Origin: Plantago major | Taxonomy: Eukaryota > Streptophyta > Magnoliopsida > Lamiales > Plantaginaceae | DNA: 64,000 bases | Reading direction: 5' to 3' | Assembly (NCBI GenBank): GCA_026545765.1 | Contig: CM048840.1 | Coordinates: forward strand, 19,286,765 to 19,350,764 | Shown: in pieces, positions 44,160 through 56,184 of the stretch | How positions within the stretch are numbered: position 1 is the first letter of the stretch | How the letters are laid out: every line of letters starts with the position of its first letter | Translations under genes and position numbers: made by a program | The notes under the pieces: generated by a model | Seen by the model: only the letters and a program-made list of their open reading frames with translations | Databases searched by the model: none | What the model was told of the DNA's origin: nothing

Positions 44160-46100
44160 AAATGTTCAACTCGTGGTAAGATCCTAAAATGTTAAAACTA
44201 TGTTTATATGTTTATATTAATGCGCCTATACTTCAAAGTATATGTCAAATAAGTTATTCCATACGCTTTGTGCTCCATTAAATTTGATATGTTTATAGAT
44301 TTTGAATCAATCTTCTGTTGGGTGGTAGTTAGTGTGTGGCGATGGTAAACAGGACAATAAATGATAAATCTACAGAGCTGGGGGCCCTAGGCTCTAAAGG
44401 CTTTATTTGTCCAATCTGATGCTTATGGTTTAATTAGCAAACAGTCTACCAAAATAGAACATCAGTGAATAAGTGTTCTCGCACTTGAACTACTAACTCG
44501 GGCGAATTAATGCAATAATGGAAGATACAACCTTTTTAGAGAGTAAAGATAGAAGAAGGAAGGATGGATTTTTCGAATATGGCGGTCTATTTATAATATT
44601 GAAGAGTTGAGTCTGACAAATGTGACTTTTCGCTAACAGGTCCATGAAGAGTTGTTTTACAAATAAACACACATGTTTAAAACAAATATGTTTGGTTCAC
44701 ACCCTAAGCAAATGGATTGCACCATTTCGCTCAAATCCATTCCAAACAGATACAAATGTTGGGCTTTTTGTTCAGACTTCTCTTTTGGGCTTAACCAAAC
44801 ACGGTAAGTTTCTGTCCCAAAAAAGATTATAGTAAACTTAAGACCGCAAACCCACGGACCCGAGGGTGCACTTCGGTCAAGCGCTGGAGCCATCTAGTTC
44901 CTTCCCCTTCCAAAATCATGGATGTCCCTCGGAGCCCAAACCTTTAACCAAGTCTTGGACTTATATGTAGTTCCTTCTTTCTCAATTTTAGCCAAGTAGA
45001 ACTTCTCCCATTCCAACTCTTGGCATTCCAAGATTAGTGCAACAACTAACACATTTTGAGTTTCAATTACTCTTTCACATTTTAATGAATTATAGTAATT
45101 ATTTCTCAAGTGTCATCTACTATTATAGTAGATTATACAAGTTTGAGGAAATTTTATTTTTAATGTGTGAGGCCCCTTTAACTGAGGTGCAAAGCTATGT
45201 ACTAGTATCTTTGGTGACTAAAATTGAAACAACTTTTACGAGTTGATACCAAGTTCTCCTCATGTTTCATACGGTTTCCTACAGTTGTGTGTATTACATG
45301 GTAACCTAGTAGTAATTTTACAACATCACCTGGTCATAATCATGTAAATATTATATGTATGTTCAATTTTATTTGACAAGTGTTAAATCGAGAGCAACAT
45401 TTGTAACATTGAGAACAATCGTGTTTATATTAGAAAAGATTGAAAAATTTAGCAAACAATATTTCCGAATTTAAATAAAATTGTTCTCTATATAATAAAT
45501 GTTGCTATCGATTTAACACCACACATTTTATTTCTAAATCAATTGTCCGGATAATTCTATGTTAGTGCGGAAGCAATATCCACCACAATTCACAAATAAT
45601 ATCAGAAGTAAACCATCATTTATACTACCCAACAATAAATTAATCACACCACGGTTTTCTAACGACCGTTTACTTAATCAGCCAAATGTCCTAATTAGCT
45701 ATATTATCTCTTTAACTATGACTTATAACATATCTGTAGTTGTTAGGGAAATCAGATGTTGATCTAAGTTGTAACTACTAACTACTACTTCGGTTTGATG
45801 AAGAAACTATAACCAATATTCAAGTTCAACTACCCAATATACAACTATTAATTGCGAGTGAGTCTTATAAGAGACCTCCCTTAGAGAGAGACTTAAGAGA
45901 TCAACTTATAATAATTATAAACTAACCCCAATACAAAAGTTAGCTTCTAAAATTACTCCCACCCAACCAAAAGCTAGCTACTAGGTCTCACACCGGGTCA
46001 TATAAATAGAACTTGAATCAGCTGGAAAATGAGAAACACAACATATACACCGCTAATTCCCAAATCAGAAACCAGAAATTTCTCTCTACAAATTCACAAT
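44160..46100. other. intergenic, no supported gene
   Basis: AT-rich with short ORFs only. A minus-strand frame at 44894-45109 (ECQELEWEKFYLAKIEKE) looks protein-like in composition but has no recognisable family and no clear splice context. A TATA-like CATATAAATAG lies at about 46000, before the region with AATGTT repeats. Confidence 0.4.
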
Positions 46101-46729
46101 CATCTCGACTTTGAAGCTTAAAAACATTGGCGAAATCCACAAAATCAAGCTCGAATCTGCTCAAAACAACATCATGAAGGTAAGAAAACAACAATCTCGA
46201 CCTAGTTTCAATGATTTTTATGTTTATGATATAGATGTTGAAGGTGCGAATTGAATCACATGAAAAATAGTTCAAACAAATGTTGTTTATGTTGCGGTTA
46301 TGTTTTTCATCCATTGATATGCTTGTGATACAATTTTAATTCAAAATTCAGACCTAGTTTCTGTGAAATCTAGTTTTCTAGCTTGAAATCGAATCAGATC
46401 TGAAAATCGTGAATTTTTTTGTTTAAATGTTCTAGCTAATCTGTGTAATGTTTTGACTTTTTTCTGTAATGTTCTTGCTTATATGTAGGATGTTCAACAA
46501 AACAGAGTACATAAAAATATGCTCGAAAATTGGTGTTTTTACTACAATTTGGTTGTTTATCCACCGATCTACTCAAATTATGTTCGTATGTAAGTTTCAA
46601 CAATGTTTCATTCAAATGTTAATTGATGAATGAATTTTTTCACAATACAAGTTGAAATTTGAAAACAGATATGAAAAAATCGCGTAGAAAACTGTTCAAA
46701 TGTTCTAGCCAATCTGTACAATGTTGTGG

Positions 46730-47370
46730 CTTATGTATGTAATGTTATCTGTGATATGGAGCATGCAATACGTGTAATGTTGCTTGCCTACAATGTTCTA
46801 TGTTATTTGTGTAATGTTCTTTACGTATCTTTGTAATGTTTTCGTAAATGTGCAGTGTGCAGTGCTACATCAATGTGTTGTGTGTTGTCTACAATGTTCT
46901 ACGTTATTTGTGCAATGTTCTACGTTCTTTGTGTAATGTTCTATATGTATCTCTGTAATGTTTTCGTAAATGTGTAGTGTACGCTGTTACATCAATGTTC
47001 TATTTGTTTTCTACAATGTTGTACGTTATATGTGTAATGTTCTTGACGTATCTTTGTAATATTTTCGTAAATATGCAGTTACTGTGTTGCATTAATATTT
47101 TATGTGATGTCTACAATGTTCTACGTTATTAGTGTAGTGTTCTTCCCGTATCTCTCTGATGTTCTTGACCGATCTCTGTAATGTTTTCGAAAACATGCAG
47201 AGTACAATGTAAATGTTCTAAATTATTTGTGTAATGTGCTATATATTCAATGTTCATCGCTCATATATGTAATGTTCTACTTGCAATATCTCAGGTGTTA
47301 TGTCTTATTTTCGTAATGTTATTATTTATATTACTAATGTTTTAAACTATATGACTAATGTTCCGTTCAA
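46730..47370 (+). repeat. AATGTT-rich repeat field with a 100-122-bp higher-order unit
   Basis: The hexamer AATGTT recurs every 20-40 bp (GTGTAATGTTCTACGTTATT and variants). A longer unit containing TTTTCGTAAATGTGCAGT starts near 46839, 46961, 47062 and 47183, so it repeats with periods of about 122, 101 and 121 bp. Scattered AATGTTC copies continue at 47620-47970. No coding frame runs through it. Confidence 0.75.
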
Positions 47371-47378
47371 TGTTTCAG

Positions 47379-47580
47379 GTGATAAATGATTCCTCAATCC
47401 CGCCAATGCCGACTGCAAGTACAACAAAAAGCACTGAAACTGTCCTTGACCTTGACTACGCAAAAACGAAAGGCCGAAAAAAATAAAGAGTACTTGGTAA
47501 CAAATTCGAGCGGAAAAAGCCAATCACTACTGAATTTGGAGACAAATCTCCAAATGAGCATCTGTTGTGATGAATATATT
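47379..47580 (+). pseudogene. possible C-terminal exon of a FAR1/MULE-like protein, with stops
   Basis: After an acceptor-like TTTCAG at about 47373-47378, a frame reads SSIPPMPTASTTKSTETVLD, then AKTKGRKK, a stop, and RVLGNKFERKKPITTEFGDK. A basic KTKGRKKR segment near the C-terminus is common in FAR1-related proteins encoded by MULEs. The assignment is weak and rests on composition and this short motif. Confidence 0.3.
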
Positions 47581-48601
47581 GTACTTGAAATTGTATGTTA
47601 TTCAATGTTATTTGGATATTGAATATGTTCTCACCTATTTGAGTAATGTTCTCGCCTATTTGAATAATTTTCTCACATGTTTGAGTAATGTTATTATCTA
47701 TTTTAGTAATGATCAGAATAATATAGACAACAGTGAAAGAAAATGAAAAATTGAACTAAAAAGTTCAAACTTTTAAGGTACAATCTCATTCCAGATTCAT
47801 AAAAGCAAAAACTAGGCATTCACTTATCACTTATCACTAATTAGTTCAATGTCTATCTCTTATGATACTTCAAGTAATGTTCATGAGTATAATTATTCAA
47901 GAAATGTTCTAAACTATTTATCAAATGTTCTTAGTTATTTGGGTAATGTTCTTAGCTATTTAAGTAATGTTTCTAACCAAACCTGGTAAATTGACCCGCA
48001 AAATGAATTGACCTGACCCAATGACCCGCGAAAATGCAAATAAGTGTGGTAAATTGTAAATAAGTCCGTCTTTATTGTCTCTCTATGCACATGATCTTTC
48101 CTAAAACTTTGTGATTAATTGCACATCAATACAATATAATAATAGAGCATGTAAAACAAAAACATGAAAGTGTACATGTGCGTGTATATATAAAAACTAC
48201 TAGCATTTTTTATAATAAAAACATAATTATATGATAATATAAACAATGTAAGAATTACAATCAAATCAAAGAAGAAATAAAATAGAAGGAAAGGGCACAA
48301 CGAGAGCAAGAAAGGGTATTTTGCCGATAACTAAATTCATTGCATGACTATTAAAACATCAATGTTTTTATTTATTTATTTTTTAGAAGAAAAAATCAAT
48401 GTTTTAAAGATTCACATGTTTGATTATTTTGCCTTGGTAAATGTAATTTTCAACCTTTTTTGCATTTCTTAATTTTCTTTAGATGCAGTTCGAACTAAGA
48501 ATCTAGGATTATCATTATTTCCAATTTCAAAATGGGTTAATTTCACAAATGACATGAAACTATTCAAATGGATCTTGGGAGTTTTTCACAAATGACACAT
48601 A

Positions 48602-48809
48602 GTGGAGGATTATAGGGTGTTTTTCGTTACCGTTTTCGTGTTTTTCGGTTGTGTATATAAATCGGGAGCTTTAGGCCGTCAGAGGTGGTTATGTCCTCGG
48701 TCACATGATCAATGAAGTGGAGGTGGTGTGGTGTCATGTGGTTGGTCATGAACTTGACCTCGGGCTGCCCGGTCCATGAACGGTCAACAATATTGTTTTC
48801 CTGGGCCAT
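48602..48809 (-). pseudogene. truncated copy of the neighbouring carboxylesterase gene
   Basis: The frame starts MAQENNIVDRSWTGQPEVKF at 48809 and matches the first 90 or so residues of the CXE gene at 43.5 kb, but lacks about 15 residues after the start (VSGWLTLYEDG is gone). A further frameshift follows IYI. Homology stops near GTGGAGGATTA, before the oxyanion hole, so no catalytic residue is present. The upstream 350 bp also matches the CXE promoter. Confidence 0.9.
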
Positions 48810-49180
48810 TTTGTGATATTAGGCAAGTGTTATGCCGAGGGTGGAAGTGTTCATTTGAAGGAAATGATTGGGTATATATGGTTGATTGAGAGTGAGGAAA
48901 GTTTTATGGAGGAGCAACATTTTATTGTGTTGTTTGGTTGCCTTTTACTTAATATTTATTAATTATTATACTCGCATTTCATTTGTTATGAAATTATGGA
49001 GCAATGTATAAGGCACTTTCATTGGTCATTGTCACAGTGAGAAATCGTCGATGGAACTTAAATACTTCTACCAACTACTTGACTTGATTTTCTTCTTTAC
49101 AAATTTTCACTTCCAACCATAGTCCATAGTGCAGATGGAAGGAAACTGTGGAAGTTTGACCAAGGCTATCTTTTCTCACC
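48602..49180. repeat. segmental duplication of CXE 5' end and promoter
   Basis: Corresponds to about 43270-43870. Shared blocks beyond the coding part include TTTGAAGGAAATGATTGGGT, GGTTGATTGAGAGT-AGGAAA, TTGGTTGCCTTTTACTT and CCATAGTGCA. The copy is in the same orientation about 5.3 kb away. Confidence 0.85.
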
Positions 49181-49419
49181 ACCTGAAAACTCATGAATTT
49201 TAGTTTAGTTCAATTTAGATCTATTCAGTTTTGTTCTGTTTTGCTTAATTATATTTTATAAATTATACTACAATTCAATTCGGCCCATTCAATTCGATTC
49301 GATTCAGATCAATTACATATGTTTTGTTCAATTGCTCGCATTTAAGATAACATAACCTAAATTTCTATTCTTTTCATTTCCTTGTTTAATATTCATCCCG
49401 CAAAATTTCATACATTATT

Positions 49420-49625
49420 TATTATAGCCGTTATAATTGAACTTAATACATACTAAAATAAATAAATTACCCTACATCCAACAAATAACAAAAAGTCTTA
49501 CTTTTACACTCGAATATACATTTGCAACTAAAAGTACATATTTTACCATATTTTTATGGTTTATCATATATTTAATTTTTTCACTTAAACTATGTGTGAA
49601 CTTTAATACATGAAGATGAAAGGGG
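49420..49625. mobile_element. AT-rich MITE remnant, copy 3 of a local family
   Basis: Contains AACAAATAACAAAAAGTCTT, ACTTTTACACTCGAATATAC, TTTTTATGGTTTATCATATA and GAACTTTAATACATGAAGAT, in the same order as the copy at 43.9-44.15 kb. Confidence 0.4.
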
Positions 49626-50580
49626 AGAACAAGAGAAAGAAAAGAAAAGAAATAGGAAATTCGCCCAATTACGAAGGGAAAGGAAAATGAAAATGTAATT
49701 GACGAAATTGATAAATATAATGTTTTTTAAAAATAATAATTGTACGCTCCAGAATCCAAATTAAAATTCAACAAGTGAAATCGAACCCATAAATAGGTGA
49801 GAAAATATCACTTGGCGTTATATAAAAAGGGGAACATGCCCCAAACCAGACTTCAGTTTAGCAAAAGTTTTCCAATGACGCACCTATTATTTATCTGAAT
49901 GCCAAATCCTAACAATATGCTGCATTTGGATTTAAATTCAAATCGAAGTAAATATTTTTTTAGAAGAAAATGACATACATTCATATAACTAAAAGATTAA
50001 AATAAATAAATCAAATATCACCACCTCAAACCCGAACCGCAGTACGGTTTAAATTATGGAATAGCACATGGAAGTAAATTGGTGAATACCAAAACATCTT
50101 TTATCATAGCTGAACCCCTCTTATACAGATATCCTATTAATAATTATATCTAGGAAGTATAATTTAAGTTTTGGCAATGTGAAGACAGTGGGCATTATTG
50201 GCTCGAATTAGTAACCTTTGTGTTAACTTAAATTAGGTTTAGCCATCTTAAACCTTCCTTAATCATGACTAATAATGACTAGTCTATGTGATATTGTGAT
50301 GTGGTCGTTCATTGAAATAGGAAAGCCACCACTACGCTTTTTGTTCACGACGACTTTGAACGCGCATTCTTCTAATGGTATTTAAAAAAAAAAAAAAAAA
50401 CTGAATTTATTTAAAGGTGTGTAAAATGAAAAAATGTATAATTGTTTTGCAATGAGATATGTCCGGGAAAAATTCGAAAATGACACCTTACATTGTGACA
50501 CTTCCATTGGTACTTTTAGCTGTTAAAGTCCAATTTGGTACTTCATTAGTAAAAATTGACGTCACACAAACCTGACACTC
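49625..50580. other. intergenic, no supported gene
   Basis: Purine-rich at its left edge (about 49617-49690), with an A run at about 50384-50400. The end at 50480-50580 (CATTGGTACTTTTAGC, TCCAATTTGGTACTTC) resembles arms of the inverted-repeat elements at 13.1 and 18.1 kb, without a detectable partner. Confidence 0.4.
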
Positions 50581-50589
50581 CATCCGCCA

Positions 50590-50830
50590 CGTATAACTTT
50601 ATATATTTACAGTTTTTACATCCTAGATATTTTATACATTATCTACCTCACATACGAGACATAACATATAATAAATTTTCAGTTTTACACTAAAATAATA
50701 AAGTACATTTTTCAACTAAAATTATAGATTTAGTTACAATTCTATTTTATTATTTACTTCAAAAATTCAGTAACTCACCCACAACTATTGGTCCTAATGT
50801 ATAAATTTCTTCAGAATTTGGGGAGCAGTA
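50590..50830. mobile_element. AT-rich MITE remnant, copy 4 of a local family
   Basis: Includes ACACTAAAATAATAAAGTAC, TTTTTCAACTAAAATTATAG, TATTTTATTATTTACTTC and GGTCCTAATGTATAAATTTC, ending GGGGAGCAGTA. It shares its layout with the three other copies. Confidence 0.35.
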
Positions 50831-53800
50831 TTAATTGTTTTTTACTTTATTGAGTTGACCTTTTGTGTTTCTTTGTTTCTATGGACGAATTATACGGTGG
50901 TTACGTAATTCGCAGATGTGCTACTATTAGTTTTATTATACGTTTGTAAAATTGAAGCAGTATCTTGTTTGTTGATAGATTATAAATAAAGAATGCTTTG
51001 GAATTTTGATGAAATTAATTCATTCTCATATGGCTTTATACACATGAAACACTATCGCTAGACTTCTTCAAAAGTTGGACTTTCATTTCCTCATCTGTTG
51101 GAGCGTTTATTTGTACTTACATGTGGAATTTTTTGGTATGGGTTCTATGTATAATAAATGTGTAAATTCGTAGTTGATACTTTTCGAATGATAGATGCAC
51201 GCTAAATGAGCTTTTGAATTCACGTAGCAGAACACAAATCACGTAAGTTCAGTTAAACACACAACATATTGTGTCATAACTCAGAATCAATCAATAGGTA
51301 CAAAGCACAAAATTTTGATCCCCGATATTTTATCTTGACCTTTTACTTTGTAATCAGCTAATCACTTCGCGCTTAATGCGAGTTCTGACTTCTGAGGTAT
51401 ATGAGAACCGAGCCAAATGGGCTTTGTATTGGACCTTCAAGAACTTGACTAATACTAGTATCCATCAAGAACTTCTTCTTTTGGAACATTAATTGGACTG
51501 CTCAATTACTCTATGGGCCTGTTTAATGGACCTTTCCTCTTGAGTCCAGTATCCACCGATCAACTCCGGATAGGCTTGCAAGCCGATGACCCATCGTTCT
51601 ATTCCGTTCAAAATTCGTACCAAGCTGACCTCCTCCTCCTCCTATAAAACCAAGGATTATTCTAAAACAATTGAAACATTTTTCTTCTTTATGAAATTTG
51701 CATCTTTATATTTTTATAAGGAAACGTCTCCAACAACCCCAAAATACTGTAGTTTAAAGCAGCATGAAAGATGAGCCGGATCACAGGAAAATTACTGTCT
51801 AACCGGGTATATCATAAACTCATAATGTTTAGTATGTCTAACATTTGCATGTGTATCTTGATCATTCTCCACCACATATTTTGAATTAATGGTAGCTCTA
51901 GTCTAGGCAATAAATTTCTCGGATCGCATGCATATTCGTTACATTTACAATGTCACATTCCACTACTCCAGATAACTTAGATGTAGTAGTGTGTCGGTCT
52001 AGATAGATGCCTCGATACCGGAGTGGATTCAACCTTCAATAGATGATGGATTGAATTGTGTTTCATAGTGTATCGTAGGCTCGTAGAAACTCCATGTGTG
52101 GGACAGTGTCACGACTATGCAATTAAAATTTTATATTTCTAGGATTGGCTAGTTCCGCATATGATACTTATTACTCAAGTATTAAAGTTGTAATGTATAG
52201 TATCTTTTATTTTACCCAATACAAGTACCCAACCATTTTTCTAACGTCTTACATGAATGGTCATGAAAATATGTAAGGTTATGTTCGTCATTATTCAAGT
52301 TTCCGGGCTATATCTCACAAACAATCGAAATTATCGCCTTTGTACAGCTGCCCTGTGCCTTCCTTCTATTTTCTCCAAAATATAACAGTTTCATAAGCTA
52401 ATAATATATTCAAGTTCTAAAACTTGGATAATCCATTTAGTCCATCTTTAAGATTTTATGGCTTTAGGCCACCTTTTAAAATCCATATCAAATATCATCT
52501 TGGGATAGAATTGCTGTTTCATTCTTCTAGGATTGTCACAAAAATCATGATCCTCCAAGAGGAATCCATACAATTCAAATTGTCATGATTATTTTGCACA
52601 GCCTATGGAGTTTATGAATTTTGCGTTTGTGTTAAGATATACATTCTAAATGTTATGAGGTTCTCAAATATTGTCCTAAACAATCAATGAGAATATACAA
52701 GGGTTACAATCAAATGCTTTCTTGAGAGAGAGATTGTGCAAACTCTAAATTGCATGCATTCCTTGTATGAGGGTGTCCAATTCTAAACAGGTATCCTCAG
52801 AATGCTCCCACTAGCTAATAGATTCTCCGACTCTCCCACTGATTCTCTGTCATGATTAATCGACAAGTAATTAACCTCAATGGTAAATTTGTGGCATTGA
52901 AACTATTTCAAGTTCCATCTCCTTTGTCATTCCAATAGTGCTTTCATTATGGTACAATTAACCATATGTTCCAAAGAGATTAGAAATCCAATCCACGAAT
53001 TCATTCATTCTTAATCCAAAATCCTACTTATCAATAGTGTCTTTAATTACATTTGTAGGGCAACCCTATTTCAAAATATGTAACAAGAACAGCTTAAACC
53101 ATAACTATTATGGTTTCTCTAAGACTCATCAAACAGGGATTATACTGATAATTAATTGCGTTTTATTTTCACGTGTATTCAAAGAAGTAAATAGATGCAG
53201 CAAAGTCTTATGGGTTATTTCTAAGTCAAACATAGTCATTCCATTCTAGTGGAACCCATTATGGGACTACCATAGTCCAAATAGGTTCGGGTTCGTCTAA
53301 CCAAATAGAACCCATGCCTCTTATAACAATTCACGAATCAAATTCAAGTATCACTCTCATTGACCAAGTCCAGGAGGGTAATACCATCTCAAATCATTCT
53401 ATGTTGCATATCATTTCTAAAGGATATACGTTGGTCATCTTTCCAGTGATGAAATCCACAATCCATATGTTTTAAAACATATGGTGTCAAGTAATCCAAT
53501 TTTACTTAACTATGTAGTTCATTGTCTCACGGATTTAACCAAATCAATAAAACCAAAGAAGTTGGAAATCTGATTTGTCATACTAGGTCTTCTAATTGTG
53601 TGATTCAGAAAGTTATGTCTCTTACCAAGAACTTCTAATCCACAATCTTGAAGACGTCTCTACCTTTACGCTATCAGTCCAACTAATAGCAAGTAAGTCC
53701 ACTACCGTCTTAAAAAGTTTGGAAATAATGCTCCTTGATAATTGAAGTACATGTCTAACAGCTTCAATTTAGTATCAATATCTTATATTGAACTAACTTT

Positions 53801-54090
53801 CTTAAGGTGGATATCCTATATCCAATACACAATTAGTACTTTCCTAGAAATATAGGTACTTGCTTTATTTCGAGGATTTTAAAACTTTGCATTATAAATT
53901 TATCGTGTTACTATAATCACAGTAAATCTAATAATCTCTTGGATGTGCTCTTCCTTTTATCAATCCACATTTTAGGATAAGAGTATACTCAATTAGAACC
54001 ATTCTCGGTGTACTCATGTTTGCTTCCTCTTGCCTCTTGGCTTGATGGAACAGATGTGCTCACTATGAGCACACTTTTCTCCTTATAGTG
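50830..54090. other. non-coding, possibly LTR-retroelement-derived (antisense)
   Basis: No ORF above 90 aa and no gag, protease, integrase or reverse-transcriptase motif. From about 51.5 kb the base composition becomes less AT-extreme and sequence such as GCTCCCACTAGCTAATAGA and TTCTCTGTCATGATTAATCG gives an impression of decayed copia-like internal DNA read in antisense. No LTR pair or primer-binding site could be found by eye. Confidence 0.3.
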
Positions 54091-54096
54091 GCCTTA

Positions 54097-54532
54097 GACG
54101 CAGATTGGCAAATGGGATGACGCCAGCCGATGTGAGGACAATTGGTGGTCACGCCATCCGCCTTTATTTTTTTAAAATTTTTTTTTATATTGTCCAATTT
54201 CAAACGCGAATAACTCGAAAAATAAAAATGCAAAAAAATAAATAAAAATCACCAACGTCTTTGTATTTTCGAGATATACAAATAGAGACCACTCTTGACT
54301 ATGTTTGGATCATCCCATCCGAACTCATTTTTCTCTCTTAATTAAACTTAAAATTGTGAAACGACTTCTAAAAATGCAATTTTATTAATTTCAAATTCTA
54401 AACACTCTTATAATATGTTAAATATGTTTTTTTAAAATAAAAAAATAATTAAAAAAATTCGAATTTCATGACGGCACGATGACGCGTCACCAATGCAACA
54501 AAATCTCGTCACGGATCCCGTCACCAGTGCGG
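54097..54532. mobile_element. Harbinger-type MITE related to the element at 19 kb
   Basis: TTA (54094-54096) and TTA (54533-54535) flank a 436-bp unit with imperfect inverted ends (GACGCAGATTGG against CCGCACTGGTGACG). Its interior GAGACCACTCTTGAC to CTTCTAAAAATGC matches the leader of the ORF1 element at about 19250-19340, so it looks like a deletion derivative of that family with the coding part lost. Confidence 0.6.
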
Positions 54533-54535
54533 TTA

Positions 54536-55089
54536 GTCTCAGTAAAACAGTCGAATTAAGTAGCATTGCAAAATGTCACTTCACGGGACATCAAATTCAC
54601 TATGAATTTAATATAATCAATGAAGAGACAAAACGTGAGTATTGTCAAACAATATTCTCTAAGAAACTAACTCTCTTAAATAATAACCTAGTTATAAATT
54701 ATCACATGAGAACTTGTGAAGAAGGAAATCAAATTCCTACGAACAAATAAAACTCGTCTTGACCATCATATGAGCTAATGCTCCCACTGGCTTTGTCAAC
54801 TTCACGAAGGAGGTTGATCATTACCAGAAGTCCTAGCACATACTCATTAGTGTGTTTTATAATGACTTTCACATTCTCATGTTTTAATGCATGCTACCTA
54901 TATATTATACTTCACATATCAAATTTGTTACTTCGTCCAAGATTACTTCCTTTCTATTTCATATGAGTGTGTGTCAAACTAAAACTCAAAGCTTTCACAA
55001 AGCATACACGTAAATATGCTAGTCCAAGACTTGCTCAATCAATATATACTAAACGCAAATTATGGTGTCAACAATAAAGTATTGGTAAC
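54536..55089. other. non-coding sequence between two transposons
   Basis: No gene is seen. Composition and phrasing continue the putative retroelement-derived stretch to the left. The short ORFs here show no recognisable domain. Confidence 0.35.
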
Positions 55090-55098
55090 ACTAAAATA

Positions 55099-56175
55099 TA
55101 TATTTTAAAATTCGGGTCCGACCGGTCAGACTGCTAAACCGGTATTGAACGGCCCAAATAGGGGCTAAAAACCGGCCTTAGGCCGCTGCCCCCAAAGCCG
55201 GCAAACTCGGCCCAAAACCGGGTTGGGCCGGTGACCCGCCGGTTGCAACGGGTCTGGGACATTTAAAAAAAATAAAAATTAAGGGGCTGCTTTGCAAAAA
55301 AAACCAAAAATCCCTAAATCCCTTCCAGTTTCTATTCATTCGATCGATCTGCTGGCTCTCCATCTTCCGTCTTCGCCGTCTTCTTCGTCGTCTTCCTTCT
55401 TCCATCTAATTTCTGGCTCTGTTCATCCACCATCTTCGTCGTCGTCCATCTTCTGATCAATCCTCCCTTCAGATAAAGGAGCCAATCTGTGCGGACAATA
55501 TCAATTCCAATCACTTTCTTCCCAGTCGGCCTTCTCTTATTCAGATCACACACTGGCACTATAGGGTACCAGTTAGAGTACCAGTCGAACTTTTCGTCTT
55601 TGGGTGATGCTTCAAATTCCTCATCAGTAGGGGTATATTCTTGGATTGAGGGTGTGGTTTGAGAAGTGGCAGTGAAAATCTTGAAATTGGGTTTGGTAAA
55701 TTGGGTTAATGGGAAAGATTGGTGAATTGAGGGGAATTGGAAGATGGAGTTTTTGGATAAGGTACTTCTGGGAATTCTTGATGAGCGATGTAAAGAAGGA
55801 AAAGTTTGAGAGCTTCCATGATTTCTTCAAGTAATCGATCGATTGCAAATTTGTCTGCAAATGCATGGATAAGAAATTAAAGGGAATATTAAATTACAGA
55901 AAATAGTGAAGACGAATGGATTGAAATAAACCAGCAACTTTCTAAAATCGAGTATAATTTGCGCGGATTGTAACGTGGAAGGTTTGATGCCATTTTTATG
56001 ATGATTTGAAGTTGTGACGGTTTATGTTTATGTCATTGGACTCATTTTTATGATTCTATAATTATCTATGTTTGGAACATTTTTATGACGTCATACCGGC
56101 TCTATCCGTTCGACCCGGTTGAACTTTTTTTTAGGGTGGCCGGCTCAACCTCCGGTTCCGGCTTTTAAAACATAG
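55099..56175. mobile_element. gene-capturing (Pack-type) DNA transposon, about 1.08 kb
   Basis: ACTAAAATA flanks the unit as a 9-bp direct repeat (55090-55098 and 56176-56184). The ends are inverted relatives: left TATATTTTAAAATTCGG, right (reversed) CTATGTTTTAAAAGCCGG, each followed by CCGG-rich sequence. Target duplications of 9 bp suggest MULE, while 8 bp would suggest hAT; the terminal sequence does not settle it. No transposase is present. The interior holds a captured host exon on the minus strand. Confidence 0.65.
55494..55819 (-). pseudogene. captured first exon of a PTC52-like Rieske oxygenase gene
   Basis: From an ATG at 55819 (MEALK) a one-base shift leads into a long frame: TFPSLHRSSRIPRSTLSKN, a Ser/Thr/Pro-rich transit-peptide-like stretch, then TPTDEEFEASPKDEKFDWYS, NWYPIVPVCDLNKRRPTGKK and VIGIDIV. 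The WYP-VCDLDKR-GKK-GxD layout is the N-terminus of plastid PTC52/TIC55/PAO-type Rieske monooxygenases, closest to PTC52. The match stops before the WWDRN and Rieske Cys/His motifs, so only exon 1 was taken. The frame then runs into unrelated transposon sequence. Confidence 0.75.
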
Positions 56176-56184
56176 ACTAAAATA

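Noticed and set aside
44894-45109. 71-aa minus-strand ORF with protein-like composition
   Set aside because: No recognisable domain, no start context and no supporting splice sites; not strong enough for a gene call.
54493-54750. 85-aa plus-strand ORF
   Set aside because: It starts within a MITE end and continues into unrelated non-coding DNA; no domain.
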